A stretch of DNA of 64,000 nt. Origin: Alteromonas profundi (GTDB lineage: Bacteria > Pseudomonadota > Gammaproteobacteria > Enterobacterales > Alteromonadaceae). Each line of letters opens with the position of its first letter. Position 1 is the stretch's first letter. The position numbers were made by a program, and so were the translations under genes. The notes beneath the pieces were generated by a model. That model was not told the DNA's origin and did not search any database. It worked only from the letters and a program-made list of their open reading frames with translations. This document shows, piece by piece, positions 8,908 to 20,419 of the stretch. Location: the NCBI RefSeq assembly GCF_010500865.1, contig NZ_JAAAWN010000015.1, positions 42,539-106,538 on the forward strand, written 5' to 3'.

Positions 8908-10038
8908 TTATACGCCGTTATACAACACCTTGTCTTTGTAACCTGTGATAATGGTAAAGGCACCCGCTAACTCGAGGTCTAAATCTGCATCGCCAGTATC
9001 TAACCTTAGGGGCTTTCCTTCGAGTGCCTGAAGTTTTTGTTTAGTGGCAACCACCACCAAATTGCTCTTATTAAGCTGGCGTATAAACGCCGGGCTAAGC
9101 TGTTGATTTCCTCTACCAAAAATATGCCCTTGTCCGCCAATAACAGTAACAACGGCTTTACACGGCTTGAGGCGGGTAAGTTCAATAAGCTGCGCAGCGG
9201 TAACGTCGCTGGCAATGAGTTGCCCATTTTTTATTACATCTACCCCAAGTAGGGTATTGTCAATATTAAGGTATTCCATTATGGCTGCCACGGTTGAACC
9301 CGACCCCATCACAAAATAGGTTTCAGGCTCTTCTTCCATAATCTCGCTAACGTAAGCGGCAATATCATCAAGTACTAGCGCTTCGTCTTCCCTGCCGCCC
9401 ATTTTTACCGCTTGAATGTAGCTAAGTTCAGCGGGAACTCGCATCTCGCCATAAGGTTTAGCAATAACCTTACCCCGTCGAAATGCGTCTTCGTCAATGT
9501 CCCGCACCTCCGCTTCCATTTCACTCACCAGCTCGCCAGCGATCATTTGGCTTACTACCTGCCCTGCGGCGGCAGGTGATACACAATACACGCCAGAATG
9601 GATTTTACAGCCCGCCGGTACACCAAGCACTGGGATAGTATCGCCTACCACGTGGCAAATATTACGGGCAGTGCCGTCGCCACCAGCAAACAGCAACAAA
9701 TCAACCTCGGCATCTATCAATGCCTTTGCGGCTCGTTCCGAATCTTCGCCTTCGGTTTGCGTTGATGGGGGGCTATACACTATGGTGTAAGGCAATCCGA
9801 GAGAGGCGCAAACTGTTTCCCCCATATCACCAGACGCAGTGAAAATTTCAAATTGCCCGCTTAGCGCGTCTAAAATGCTAAGTGCTTTGGCCATTTTTTC
9901 ATTGGCTTTTTTTTCCGCCCCCATAGCCAACGCCTGTTCACGTATTTTCGCACCATCACTGCCTTTTAAGGCGAGTGCGCCGCCAATGCCAGCAAAGGGG
10001 TTTACGATAATACCTAACCGGAATATAGGTTTACTCAT
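8908..10038 (-). CDS. ATP-NAD kinase family protein
   Basis: A 376-residue protein of the ATP-NAD/AcoX kinase superfamily. It has a nucleotide-binding start LGIIVNPFAGIGG (residues 8-20) and the hallmark LLLFAGGDGTARNI near residues 114-127, where GGDG binds the phosphate donor. It is longer than NadK (about 290 residues) and carries an extra C-terminal region with VVTVIGGQGHIFGRGNQQLSP near 295-315. The true substrate is uncertain, so no gene symbol is given. It overlaps epmC by 4 bp (ATGA), so the two are co-transcribed. Confidence 0.82.
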   Translation of the reverse strand: MSKPIFRLGIIVNPFAGIGGALALKGSDGAKIREQALAMGAEKKANEKMAKALSILDALSGQFEIFTASGDMGETVCASLGLPYTIVYSPPSTQTEGEDSERAAKALIDAEVDLLLFAGGDGTARNICHVVGDTIPVLGVPAGCKIHSGVYCVSPAAAGQVVSQMIAGELVSEMEAEVRDIDEDAFRRGKVIAKPYGEMRVPAELSYIQAVKMGGREDEALVLDDIAAYVSEIMEEEPETYFVMGSGSTVAAIMEYLNIDNTLLGVDVIKNGQLIASDVTAAQLIELTRLKPCKAVVTVIGGQGHIFGRGNQQLSPAFIRQLNKSNLVVVATKQKLQALEGKPLRLDTGDADLDLELAGAFTIITGYKDKVLYNGV

Positions 10039-10619
10039 GCAGCATCGTCTCCAGCAGCTATAGATGATAGTGGGCGTGTATCGTTTTGTTTTAAGGATGA
10101 AAATGTATCGGACAGTGCGCCGATAAAGCGCTGCGCGCGAGGAGGAAACCCCGTAGCGCGGTAATGTGCCAATTGCGCGGCTACATTGTTAGTGAACGCT
10201 TCTCTATCAGGCTCTACGCCATCTAAGTTATCGGTACTTACTTGAAATTTTCTGCCGGCTGCTTCTGTAAACGCCCATTCAATCGCTTGGGGTTTTACTT
10301 CAACTTTTTCAAATTCGGCCTGTTGATGGGCGTTACGTCCGTCGGGGCAATACCAATAGCCATAATCTTCTAAAAGACGTCGCTTTTCGCCCGCAATACA
10401 CCAATGAGAAATTTCATGTAATGCGCTAGAGAAAAAACCATGGGCGAAAACGATTTGATGATAGCTGCACGTCTCATCGGCAGGCAAATAAATAGGTTCA
10501 TCGTTACCACGCACTAAGCGTGTATTAAAATCGGCAAAGGTGCGGTTAAACAGCGCGATAAGAACATCAACATCGCTATCGAACTCGTTTTTTTGCGACT
10601 GATTACCTTGTGTATTCAT
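10035..10619 (-). CDS. epmC: elongation factor P hydroxylase EpmC
   Basis: EpmC (YfcM) hydroxylates the beta-lysylated lysine of elongation factor P, the final step of that modification. The 194-residue sequence has a metal-binding HEISHW motif near residues 67-72, then RRLLEDYGYWYCPDGRNAHQQAEFEKVEVKPQAIEW, characteristic of the family. The final TGA overlaps the start of the ATP-NAD kinase-like gene. The position after yfcL, with mnmC close by, agrees with E. coli order. EpmA and EpmB are not in the window. Confidence 0.9.
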   Translation of the reverse strand: MNTQGNQSQKNEFDSDVDVLIALFNRTFADFNTRLVRGNDEPIYLPADETCSYHQIVFAHGFFSSALHEISHWCIAGEKRRLLEDYGYWYCPDGRNAHQQAEFEKVEVKPQAIEWAFTEAAGRKFQVSTDNLDGVEPDREAFTNNVAAQLAHYRATGFPPRAQRFIGALSDTFSSLKQNDTRPLSSIAAGDDAA

Positions 10620-10782
10620 ACGGCTCTTATTGGTCAGCTAAAGGGAAAAAGACGATCACTCATGGTTTATTGGCCGCCAATTATATCAGTAAAAACCCGA
10701 CTTCTCACTTGAAAGCAACGCGCGCTTGGGTCAATCTAGCTTTACCCGGCTAACTAACAAACTCGGCCAAGGAGTGTGCATT

Positions 10783-11493
10783 TTGGCGCAGCAAATAATC
10801 AAGCATATTCATCGCGTTAACGCGCTACGGGATCTTGCGACCAAGCTGGATATTATGCCTGTCATTCATCAATTACAGCATTGGCAGTGCGAACGCTTGC
10901 TGGTATCTCATGCCGATTTAGCGCAGCAAAAGCGTTATCAAAAAGCCATGGCGTTTTTTGTGGATGAATTATATGGTCCGAAAGATTTTAGTCAACGAGA
11001 TGCAGACTTAGCGCGGGTTATTCCAAAGCTTGCCAAGGTTCTTCCTGATAAGGCAATGAACGCCATGGACGATGCATTGGCGCTAAATGCCCTTTCCTTC
11101 GATTTAGATATGGAGATGGCTCAGTTTTTGAAGGCGAATTATAGCCACCAGCCTATTGACCGGCACTCCTACGCACAGGCATATCGACACGTAGGGCGTA
11201 TAGACGATCGAGCCCACCAAATTGGTATAATCTCTCACCTTGGCGATCAATTGGGCGATGTTATTAAAATTCGTGGCATAGGTATGCTTATTTCGTTGTC
11301 TCGTCGCCCCGCTAAATTAGCCGGGGTACTTGCGTTACACGAGTTTCTAGAGCGCGGCTTTAATGCATTTAAGGCCATTGGCGATGTACAAGGCTTTGTT
11401 CAGCCGGTTTTGGCTAGAGAGAAAAATTTGATGGGCGCGTTGCTAGATGAGAATTTAACTTTACCTGACGACAATCCCCTCCCTGCAATTTAA
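10783..11493 (+). CDS. FFLEELY-motif protein, unknown function
   Basis: A conserved hypothetical protein of about 236 residues, recognised by its signature. Here the segment reads AFFVDELYGPKDFSQRDADLARVIPKL near residues 50-76. The TTG at 10783 is preferred because AAGGAG lies 8 bases before it; a longer frame from TTG 10726 has no ribosome site. The protein looks mostly alpha-helical and has no signal peptide. It is followed after 9 bp by a thioesterase gene and divergent from epmC. I know of no assigned function. Confidence 0.75.
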   Translation: MAQQIIKHIHRVNALRDLATKLDIMPVIHQLQHWQCERLLVSHADLAQQKRYQKAMAFFVDELYGPKDFSQRDADLARVIPKLAKVLPDKAMNAMDDALALNALSFDLDMEMAQFLKANYSHQPIDRHSYAQAYRHVGRIDDRAHQIGIISHLGDQLGDVIKIRGIGMLISLSRRPAKLAGVLALHEFLERGFNAFKAIGDVQGFVQPVLAREKNLMGALLDENLTLPDDNPLPAI

Positions 11494-11502
11494 GGAACAC
11501 CG

Positions 11503-11952
11503 GTGAGCGAACAAGAATTACCCTGGATGTACCCCCATCCTTTTGTGCAAGACTGGCACATAGACCAGGTTCATATTGATCACTATAAACATGTAAACAA
11601 TGTGGCCTATTTAACCGAAGTTGAATCCCTCGCCTGGGCGCACTCTAATGCTCTGGGTCTTCAATTTGCAGATTATCAGGCCCTTAACCGGGCAATGGTA
11701 ATAAAACGCCACGAACTGAATTATCATCTCCCGGTTCATCTAGGCGATACCCTTAAATGCGCAACTTGGATAGTTGAGTGTGATAACAAACTCACCCTTA
11801 AGCGTCAGTTTCAATTTATCTGCCCTACGCGTAATAAAGCGGTGTTCGACGCCCTTACAACATTTGTTTGCGTTAGCTTAGATACTGGAGCCCCCCGCCG
11901 CCTGCCGCCGCAATTTATTGATGTGTATGGTAACGCGCGTGTTTCGCTTTAA
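11503..11952 (+). CDS. acyl-CoA thioesterase, hot-dog fold (4HBT/YbgC type)
   Basis: A 149-residue single hot-dog protein that likely hydrolyses acyl-CoA or acyl-ACP thioesters. The active region IDQVHIDHYKHVNNVAYLTEVESLAWAHS (residues 20-48) matches the 4-hydroxybenzoyl-CoA thioesterase pattern, in which the acidic/His residue before the NN turn acts in catalysis. It starts with GTG and has AAGGAA 6 bases upstream. It is in an operon with the FFLEELY-motif gene and is followed by a strong bidirectional terminator. The substrate is unknown. Confidence 0.8.
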   Translation: MSEQELPWMYPHPFVQDWHIDQVHIDHYKHVNNVAYLTEVESLAWAHSNALGLQFADYQALNRAMVIKRHELNYHLPVHLGDTLKCATWIVECDNKLTLKRQFQFICPTRNKAVFDALTTFVCVSLDTGAPRRLPPQFIDVYGNARVSL

Positions 11953-11992
11953 GTATCTTATCTTGCGCTGGGAATAATACCCCTTAATAATG

Positions 11993-12020
11993 AACAACGC
12001 CGCGAGTTAGCGGCGTTGTT
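11993..12020. terminator. bidirectional terminator between thioesterase gene and fadH
   Basis: Perfect 11-bp arms AACAACGCCGC and GCGGCGTTGTT enclose a 6-base loop. The stem extends outward to about 17 bp with one G-T pair, through AT-rich flanks that give U-runs in both directions. It lies between convergent genes. Confidence 0.85.
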
Positions 12021-12052
12021 TATTATCGGTTAAGTACTTTATATTGTATCGA

Positions 12053-14981
<2,929 letters not shown>

Positions 14982-15008
14982 AGCGATTTATTAACATTTT
15001 TGCAAACT

Positions 15009-15055
15009 GGACAGTGTCAAGATAAAAGGCTATGTTGACACTGTCAAGATAAAAC
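15009..15055. promoter_or_regulatory. doubled palindromic operator for the divergent TetR regulator
   Basis: Two copies of a palindrome sit in the divergent gap: GGACAGTGTCAA at 15009-15020 and TTGACACTGTCAA at 15035-15047. Each is followed by the same GATAAAA. The second is a perfect 13-bp palindrome (TTGACA-C-TGTCAA). They overlap the promoters on both strands, as expected of a TetR operator controlling both its own gene and the isomerase-fadH operon. That TetR binds here is inferred. Confidence 0.7.
15019..15047 (-). promoter_or_regulatory. promoter of the dienoyl-CoA isomerase-fadH operon
   Basis: On the minus strand, TTGACA (15047-15042), a 17-base spacer and TATCTT (15024-15019) make a near-consensus sigma70 promoter. 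Its -35 box lies within the palindromic operator. The start site would be about 30 bases before the isomerase start codon. Confidence 0.65.
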
Positions 15056-15063
15056 GTTATTTA
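15035..15063 (+). promoter_or_regulatory. promoter of the tetR gene
   Basis: TTGACA (15035-15040), 17 bases, then TATTTA (15058-15063). The -35 box is the left half of the perfect palindrome, so repressor binding would block it. The coding start is at 15106. Confidence 0.6.
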
Positions 15064-15105
15064 GTCTTTTGAATGTTTACTTTAATTAGGTAGTGCTTAA
15101 GTATT

Positions 15106-15708
15106 ATGGGCAATGGCGCGCAAAATTATCATCACGGTGATCTACGTTCGGCACTTATTGAAGTTGCCACCTCTCGGTTAGCGGCCCATGGCGTGGATAG
15201 CTTATCGCTTAGAAAATTAGCCGAAGATGCAGGCGTTTCACGCACTGCGCCCTACCACCATTTTAAAGACAAAAGTGCGCTGTTAAGTGCTATTGCGGCA
15301 AAAGGATTTAGTGACTGGCACGCCACTGCTAAACGTATTTTTGAACAAACCAGTAAATCGCCTCGCGCCCGGTTTAGAGAGTTTGTACATGAATATGTAG
15401 GCTATGCAGCCAAACACCCAGAAATGTACGAACTAATGTTTGGCCGTACGATTTGGCAAAACCAAGCGGCGACGCCAGATCTTAAAGAAGTGGCCTTTCC
15501 TTGCTTTCAGTTTCAAGTAACAATGACCCGCTACTGGCAAGAACACGGCTTATTGCCAAACGATAAAGCGGCGCTACGGTTAGCACAAGTAACATGGGGA
15601 ACCTTACATGGGATTGCTCGGTTGTTAATCGACGGCATTTATGCCGATTCTAGCCACATTGATGAAATGTGTGATTGTGCAGCCGATCTCTTTATGCAGC
15701 CCCGCTAA
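15106..15708 (+). CDS. TetR/AcrR family regulator of dienoyl-CoA genes
   Basis: A 200-residue TetR-type repressor. The N-terminal helix-turn-helix is clear (VDSLSLRKLAEDAGVSRTAPYHHFKDKSALLSAI, about residues 29-62), followed by a TetR_C-like ligand domain (ARFREFVHEYVGYAAKHPEMYELMFGRTIW). It is divergent from the isomerase-fadH operon with a doubled palindrome between, so it most likely regulates that operon and itself in response to an acyl-CoA. The ligand is inferred. Its last 4 bases overlap the convergent GMC oxidoreductase gene. Confidence 0.88.
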   Translation: MGNGAQNYHHGDLRSALIEVATSRLAAHGVDSLSLRKLAEDAGVSRTAPYHHFKDKSALLSAIAAKGFSDWHATAKRIFEQTSKSPRARFREFVHEYVGYAAKHPEMYELMFGRTIWQNQAATPDLKEVAFPCFQFQVTMTRYWQEHGLLPNDKAALRLAQVTWGTLHGIARLLIDGIYADSSHIDEMCDCAADLFMQPR

Positions 15709-17348
15709 TCATCACTGGCTATGGGTACGGCCTGCCCTTCGTGATCAGCTTTTATAAAGTCTACTGCGCGCTCAGCAATCATTATGGTAGGGGCATTGGT
15801 ATTCCCCCCTATTAAGCTTGGCATTACAGATGCGTCTACCACACGTAGCCCAGCTATGCCCTTAACCTTCAACTGATTATTCACCACCGCCATGGGGTCG
15901 CTCTGTAGGCCCATCTTACAGGTACCTACCGGGTGATAAATAGTTTCAGCTCGTTGCTGTAAAAAGGCCAATAACTCCTCGTCTGACTGGGCCTCTTCGC
16001 CTGGGTACAGCTCGCTTCCCTCAAACTCATCGAAGTTAGGCGCAGCCAATAATTTACGCGCAATTTTTATTCCCTCTATCATAACTTTCTGATCGTCTGG
16101 ATGGGTTAGATAAGCGGGGTCAATGAGGGGATGATCAGCTGGATGATTACTTTGTAGTTTAATGTTGCCTCGACTTTTAGGATACAAGCAACATACGTGA
16201 ACTCCGTACCCATACCCAAAGGCTAAACGCCTTCCGTGGTCTTGTAAAATAGCCGGTAAGAAATGAAACTGAATATCTGGGCCGTGCTCGGCTAGAGAAG
16301 AACGAACAAACCCACCAGCTTCGGCAATGTTGGATGAAAATATGCCATTACGCTTAAACAAATAATCAACGCCTGCCTTGATATATTTACCCAACATTCC
16401 GGCGGCCACAGCATAGCCCTCTTTTGCCTTGCACGTAAATTGCACAATGGCATCTAAGTGGTCTTGAAGGTTTTGCCCTACACCGGGTAAGTCTTGATGT
16501 ACAAAAATACCCATATCTTCAAGATGCTTACGGGGCCCGACACCGGATAGCATTAATAATTGGGGCGAATTTATTGCGCCGCCACATAAAATCACTTCGC
16601 TTTTAGCAAAGTAACGTTGAACCTTGCCTTTTTCACGAACCTGAACACCTAGCGCTCGGCCCTGCTTAATAAGTACTTTTTCGGCTGCTACTTTGGTTAG
16701 TACTGTAAGATTTTGACGATGGATAGCATGGGATAGAAACCCTTTTGCTGTTGAACAGCGCTGGCCATTAATTTGCGTAACATGGTAGTAGCCTAAGCCT
16801 TCACGCTCTGCGCAGTTAAAATCCTCAACCACGGAATAGTTGGCAAACGAAGCCGACGCGACGAAAGCGTCAGATAATTTGCTGGTATGCGCCAAGGGAG
16901 AAACATGCAATGGACCATCTACGCCGTGATACGCGTTTTCACCCGCAAAATAGTTTTCAGAGCGTTTGAAATAAGGCAAAACCTCACTGAAGTTCCATCC
17001 TTGGGCTCCTTGTGCTTCCCATCGGTCGTAGTCTTCCTTTTGTCCGCGGATATAGCACATGGCATTTACCGAACTGCTACCCCCAAGGGTTTTACCGCGA
17101 GGCCAAAACAACTCTCTATCATCAAGTGCCTCTTGAGGGGCGGTATGATACCCCCACCCAATCGCTTCAAAGCGTGTAAGCACAGATAATCCAAAGGGAA
17201 TATGAATAAAAGGATTACGATCCTTGCCACCCGCCTCTAATAACAATACCTGCAATGCAGGGTCTTGTGACAAACGGCTTGCTAATACCGCACCCGCTGA
17301 GCCCCCGCCAACAATAATATAATCAAATTGAGGATTGCTTTCGTTCAT
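15705..17348 (-). CDS. GMC family FAD-dependent oxidoreductase (choline/alcohol dehydrogenase-like)
   Basis: A 547-residue glucose-methanol-choline oxidoreductase. It has the Rossmann FAD motif DYIIVGGGSAGAVLASRL at residues 9-26, GMC signature 1 (PRGKTLGGSSSVNAMCYIRG, about 84-103) and signature 2 (GGAINSPQLLMLSGVG, about 256-271). Near the C-terminus are the catalytic His of HPVGTCKMG and the Asn of GGNTNAPTIMIAERA. The sequence resembles AlkJ/BetA-type alcohol dehydrogenases, and nothing here points to betaine synthesis. Given the lipid genes around it, oxidation of an aliphatic alcohol is a reasonable guess. Confidence 0.88.
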   Translation of the reverse strand: MNESNPQFDYIIVGGGSAGAVLASRLSQDPALQVLLLEAGGKDRNPFIHIPFGLSVLTRFEAIGWGYHTAPQEALDDRELFWPRGKTLGGSSSVNAMCYIRGQKEDYDRWEAQGAQGWNFSEVLPYFKRSENYFAGENAYHGVDGPLHVSPLAHTSKLSDAFVASASFANYSVVEDFNCAEREGLGYYHVTQINGQRCSTAKGFLSHAIHRQNLTVLTKVAAEKVLIKQGRALGVQVREKGKVQRYFAKSEVILCGGAINSPQLLMLSGVGPRKHLEDMGIFVHQDLPGVGQNLQDHLDAIVQFTCKAKEGYAVAAGMLGKYIKAGVDYLFKRNGIFSSNIAEAGGFVRSSLAEHGPDIQFHFLPAILQDHGRRLAFGYGYGVHVCCLYPKSRGNIKLQSNHPADHPLIDPAYLTHPDDQKVMIEGIKIARKLLAAPNFDEFEGSELYPGEEAQSDEELLAFLQQRAETIYHPVGTCKMGLQSDPMAVVNNQLKVKGIAGLRVVDASVMPSLIGGNTNAPTIMIAERAVDFIKADHEGQAVPIASDD

Positions 17349-17585
17349 GTTCCACTCCTGATACGCACAGCACGACGAGAAATAGGTGGTGATTTCGTAC
17401 TTGCGTGAAAGATGCCCATGATTAATGTAATCAATTTACTATGGTAAGACCAGTGAATATCTATTACTTACACTAAAGTTTTGCTCGCACTGGCCAATCG
17501 TAAATTGATTGGGTGTATTTATCTTATTAAAGGGTGCTAATCTATGACAAACTGACGAAACCTAGACTTGTTATCTCGTACTTAT

Positions 17586-18299
17586 ATGCCCCTATCCGTT
17601 AATGCGCGCATTAAGCTTCTGTTTGCCAGCGTGCTAATTAAGCTTGGTAAATTAAAGCACGATGACTTCACCGTGGAAGAACTTACCGCGCTGCTTACCC
17701 GTGAACTTCCCGTGTCTTTTCCTCTATCTATTCCGGTTGGGGTGGCGAAAGTAACCATGCTAGAAGGTAAAATTGGGCTTGATGAATACACCAACACTGT
17801 TAGTGCACAGTTGTTGGCTAGCCTTAATATTTCCGTGTCGAAAACCACGGTATACCGCGCGCATTTTATAGTCGTGCTATCTGCAAAGCCTGCGTACGAT
17901 GTGCTTAATAAGGCGGTCTACCTAAGTCATGTATCCCTTGAGCACATTAACTTGGTAAACGATGAATATGCCCTTATTGGGGATACCCGCGTGCTCATGA
18001 CATCTTTATTACCTGGGGGCGTTGATCAATTGTTAGGGCGCTCTTTGCAAAGCGCGCTAAGCTTAATGACCATAGGCACATCTGACCGTGCCATCGCCTA
18101 CGCCAAAGTATTTATGGCGGGGTCGAAACAAACTATTCTTGATTACCATAAGCCGCAAATTACCGAAGCGGTATACAAAGAATTGCGCAAACACACCTTG
18201 TCTCACACTCTGCGCGATAACGTATGGCGTGAAGTAGTATTTGCGCGCTATGGGAAAAGCGTGGGCGTAGAAAATAACCACTTACGTTTTTACTTTTGA
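17586..18299 (+). CDS. DUF1439/YceB-like protein (tentative)
   Basis: A 237-residue protein from ATG 17586 (a TTG at 17568 gives six more residues; neither has a clear ribosome site). The N-terminus is mildly hydrophobic (IKLLFASVLIKLG) without a convincing signal peptide or lipobox. The middle part (LPVSFPLSIPVGVAKVTMLEGKIGL...VYLSHVSLEHINL) has the alternating pattern of YceB/DUF1439 lipid-binding-like proteins, but this is a by-eye resemblance. It ends 1 bp from the convergent wax ester synthase gene. The function is unknown. Confidence 0.6.
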   Translation: MPLSVNARIKLLFASVLIKLGKLKHDDFTVEELTALLTRELPVSFPLSIPVGVAKVTMLEGKIGLDEYTNTVSAQLLASLNISVSKTTVYRAHFIVVLSAKPAYDVLNKAVYLSHVSLEHINLVNDEYALIGDTRVLMTSLLPGGVDQLLGRSLQSALSLMTIGTSDRAIAYAKVFMAGSKQTILDYHKPQITEAVYKELRKHTLSHTLRDNVWREVVFARYGKSVGVENNHLRFYF

Positions 18300-18300
18300 G

Positions 18301-19740
18301 TTAGTGTTCGCTAACAATAGAGATAGGCATAGTATCAATATGTTCACCTACATCTTCTATCCTCAGTCGCGGGTTATCCACACTGGCTTCCAGCATATTA
18401 AAGGCTTCGGTAACGTAGGCGGCTAGAGGCTGCAAGGATTGGATATTTTTATTGCAACACACTAAGCCAATATTAGCGGTTCCCGCATAGGTCATTAACG
18501 TTATATTAATTCCGCCGCCAGGCGTCATAGTAGATATGGGGTAACAAGCCAACAGTTCGCAATCTTTAAGGTAACGGGTGTCTTTAGGGCCTGGCACATT
18601 AGATACCAGAATATTGGCGATGGGCTTAACCCAATTAGATATTTTTAACCATTCAAATAATAGTGCTAGCGATTGAATAACAATGGTATACCCACTAAAT
18701 GCAGAAGGTCTGGCGTGTTGAGCGGCATGTTTAACAATACGATGGTTAATTATTATTTGACGCAGTCTGAGGTAAGGATCTTGGTCTCCATGGGCTAACT
18801 TCACCGGTACAATGGCTATTTTATTTCCCGTGGTTTTCTCACCGGGCTTTCTTAAATTAATAGGCATATTTGTGTACAACGCCTTCTTAAACACCTGACC
18901 ATGATCTTGCAATAATCTGTGTACACCTATATCGAACGCACACAACAACACTTCGTTGGCCGTAGCCCGCGTACGTCTTGCAAGCGCTTTAATACGTTTG
19001 AAGTCAAGATCCATAGTGGTTACTGCTCTACCCGGCTCAACCTGACCAGTTAAAATTGTTTTAGTGCCACTAAAAGGGATAGGCATATAATGAGGGTTTA
19101 CCCGTAGTATTTTCATAAACAGGCGAATAAAAATAACCAATAAGTCGAAGCCGGTTTTTAGCCCGTGTCCCACCGCAACAATGCGTTTGTACCAACTTAG
19201 TTGTTCTTTGCGTCTATGGCGCAGTCGTTTCATGGCCCAAACTGGAGTAAATTCTCGCTTATTTCCCCGCGCAACATAACAAGACTGAAACCATCGCACT
19301 AAGGTAGCCCCATCGCCATACATATGATGCACCCGCGCATAAATAGCGAAGGTTCGCTGTTTGCCATCATAAATAAAGTGGTACTGCCACAGCGGCTTAT
19401 CTGGGTCTAAGCGAGAGCCGTGCAACTGAGCCGCTAGGTTATCAAGTGCAACACGGTTGGTGACATCGTCAATACGGTGTAACTGAAGATGATAATGCAT
19501 GTTCAGCTTCTTTACCGGAACTAGCGCTACTGGGTAGCCTAAAACAGTTTTCACATAACAATTAAACGGCGAAGTGCCACGGGCAAACCCTTGCATTTCT
19601 TTAAACAAATCGGGCACATATTCTGCGCTATTCGCTCCTTCTGGCACCGAAAGTAATTGCAGGGTTCCCACATGCTTTGTATTCGCTTCAGATTCCGTTA
19701 TCCAAAAGGATTTGTCGAGAAAGCTTAATGTTTTACCCAT
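18301..19740 (-). CDS. wax ester synthase/diacylglycerol acyltransferase (WS/DGAT)
   Basis: A 479-residue acyl-CoA-dependent O-acyltransferase that would make wax esters and/or triacylglycerols from fatty alcohols or diacylglycerol. The catalytic HHxxxDG motif appears as VHHMYGDGATL near residue 139. The start KTLSFLDKSFWITESEANTKHVG and the C-terminal segment VSNVPGPKDTRYLKDCELLACYPIS (about 373-397) are family hallmarks. It lies 3 bp downstream of a TetR gene, so it is probably co-transcribed with it. With the phasins and patatin nearby it suggests storage-lipid metabolism. Confidence 0.9.
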   Translation of the reverse strand: MGKTLSFLDKSFWITESEANTKHVGTLQLLSVPEGANSAEYVPDLFKEMQGFARGTSPFNCYVKTVLGYPVALVPVKKLNMHYHLQLHRIDDVTNRVALDNLAAQLHGSRLDPDKPLWQYHFIYDGKQRTFAIYARVHHMYGDGATLVRWFQSCYVARGNKREFTPVWAMKRLRHRRKEQLSWYKRIVAVGHGLKTGFDLLVIFIRLFMKILRVNPHYMPIPFSGTKTILTGQVEPGRAVTTMDLDFKRIKALARRTRATANEVLLCAFDIGVHRLLQDHGQVFKKALYTNMPINLRKPGEKTTGNKIAIVPVKLAHGDQDPYLRLRQIIINHRIVKHAAQHARPSAFSGYTIVIQSLALLFEWLKISNWVKPIANILVSNVPGPKDTRYLKDCELLACYPISTMTPGGGINITLMTYAGTANIGLVCCNKNIQSLQPLAAYVTEAFNMLEASVDNPRLRIEDVGEHIDTMPISIVSEH

Positions 19741-19743
19741 CGT

Positions 19744-20418
19744 TCATTCCTTTTGATTAAAGATGTCTTGCGAAAGGCTGTTGCTCATATTTGCAAATGC
19801 ATGAGATTCGATTGCGTTGCGTATGGCTTCGCTTTGCGATTGCGAGATCACTAAGCGAGGTAACAAACTCACCATAATGAGCGATAACGCATGGTATCGC
19901 TGCGTCGTCTCATCAAGATGGCGGTTGAGTTCGTCATATTGGCAAGATTGCGACATGATAAGACACAATAGCTCGACCAACATGGTTTGATCTGTAGCAC
20001 TAGCGCTAAGCAGGCCGCGACGCTTAAGGCGCCCTAATAACTCGGCAAGGTGGGTTTGCAGTGCTTGCAAAATGTGTTTTCTAGGGCGCGCTATATCAGC
20101 ATACTTTTCAACTAAGTCTGCGGGGCTACGATAGAAAAAACGGAAAACGTGCAAGCTATCGATAAGCAAATAAAGGTAATACATCACTTCATCTGCATTG
20201 AGCTCATCTAACTTTTCTGCTACCAAAACACGCTGCATTTGCTGCTTGTGCATACGCATTAGTGCCACCACAATGCTCTCTTTACCTTTAAAATGGTAGT
20301 ACAAATTACCCGGACTAATATCCAGTGCTAGAGCTATATCAACACTGGTAACGCTGTTTTCACCGTGTTTGTTAAATAGTGTTAGCGCGGTAAGCAAAAT
20401 ACGTTCACGGGTTTTCAT
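19744..20418 (-). CDS. TetR/AcrR family transcriptional regulator
   Basis: A 224-residue TetR protein. The start is ATG 20418 (MKTRERILLTALTLF), because that is where the family begins and the upstream DUF445 gene stops one base away. A longer frame to 20532 only reads through that gene. The helix-turn-helix is at residues 22-48 (NSVTSVDIALALDISPGNLYYHFKGKESIV). The tight spacing DUF445-tetR-WS/DGAT (1 and 3 bp) makes one operon, so it probably regulates storage-lipid or membrane functions. The ligand is unknown. Confidence 0.85.
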   Translation of the reverse strand: MKTRERILLTALTLFNKHGENSVTSVDIALALDISPGNLYYHFKGKESIVVALMRMHKQQMQRVLVAEKLDELNADEVMYYLYLLIDSLHVFRFFYRSPADLVEKYADIARPRKHILQALQTHLAELLGRLKRRGLLSASATDQTMLVELLCLIMSQSCQYDELNRHLDETTQRYHALSLIMVSLLPRLVISQSQSEAIRNAIESHAFANMSNSLSQDIFNQKE

Positions 20419-20419
20419 A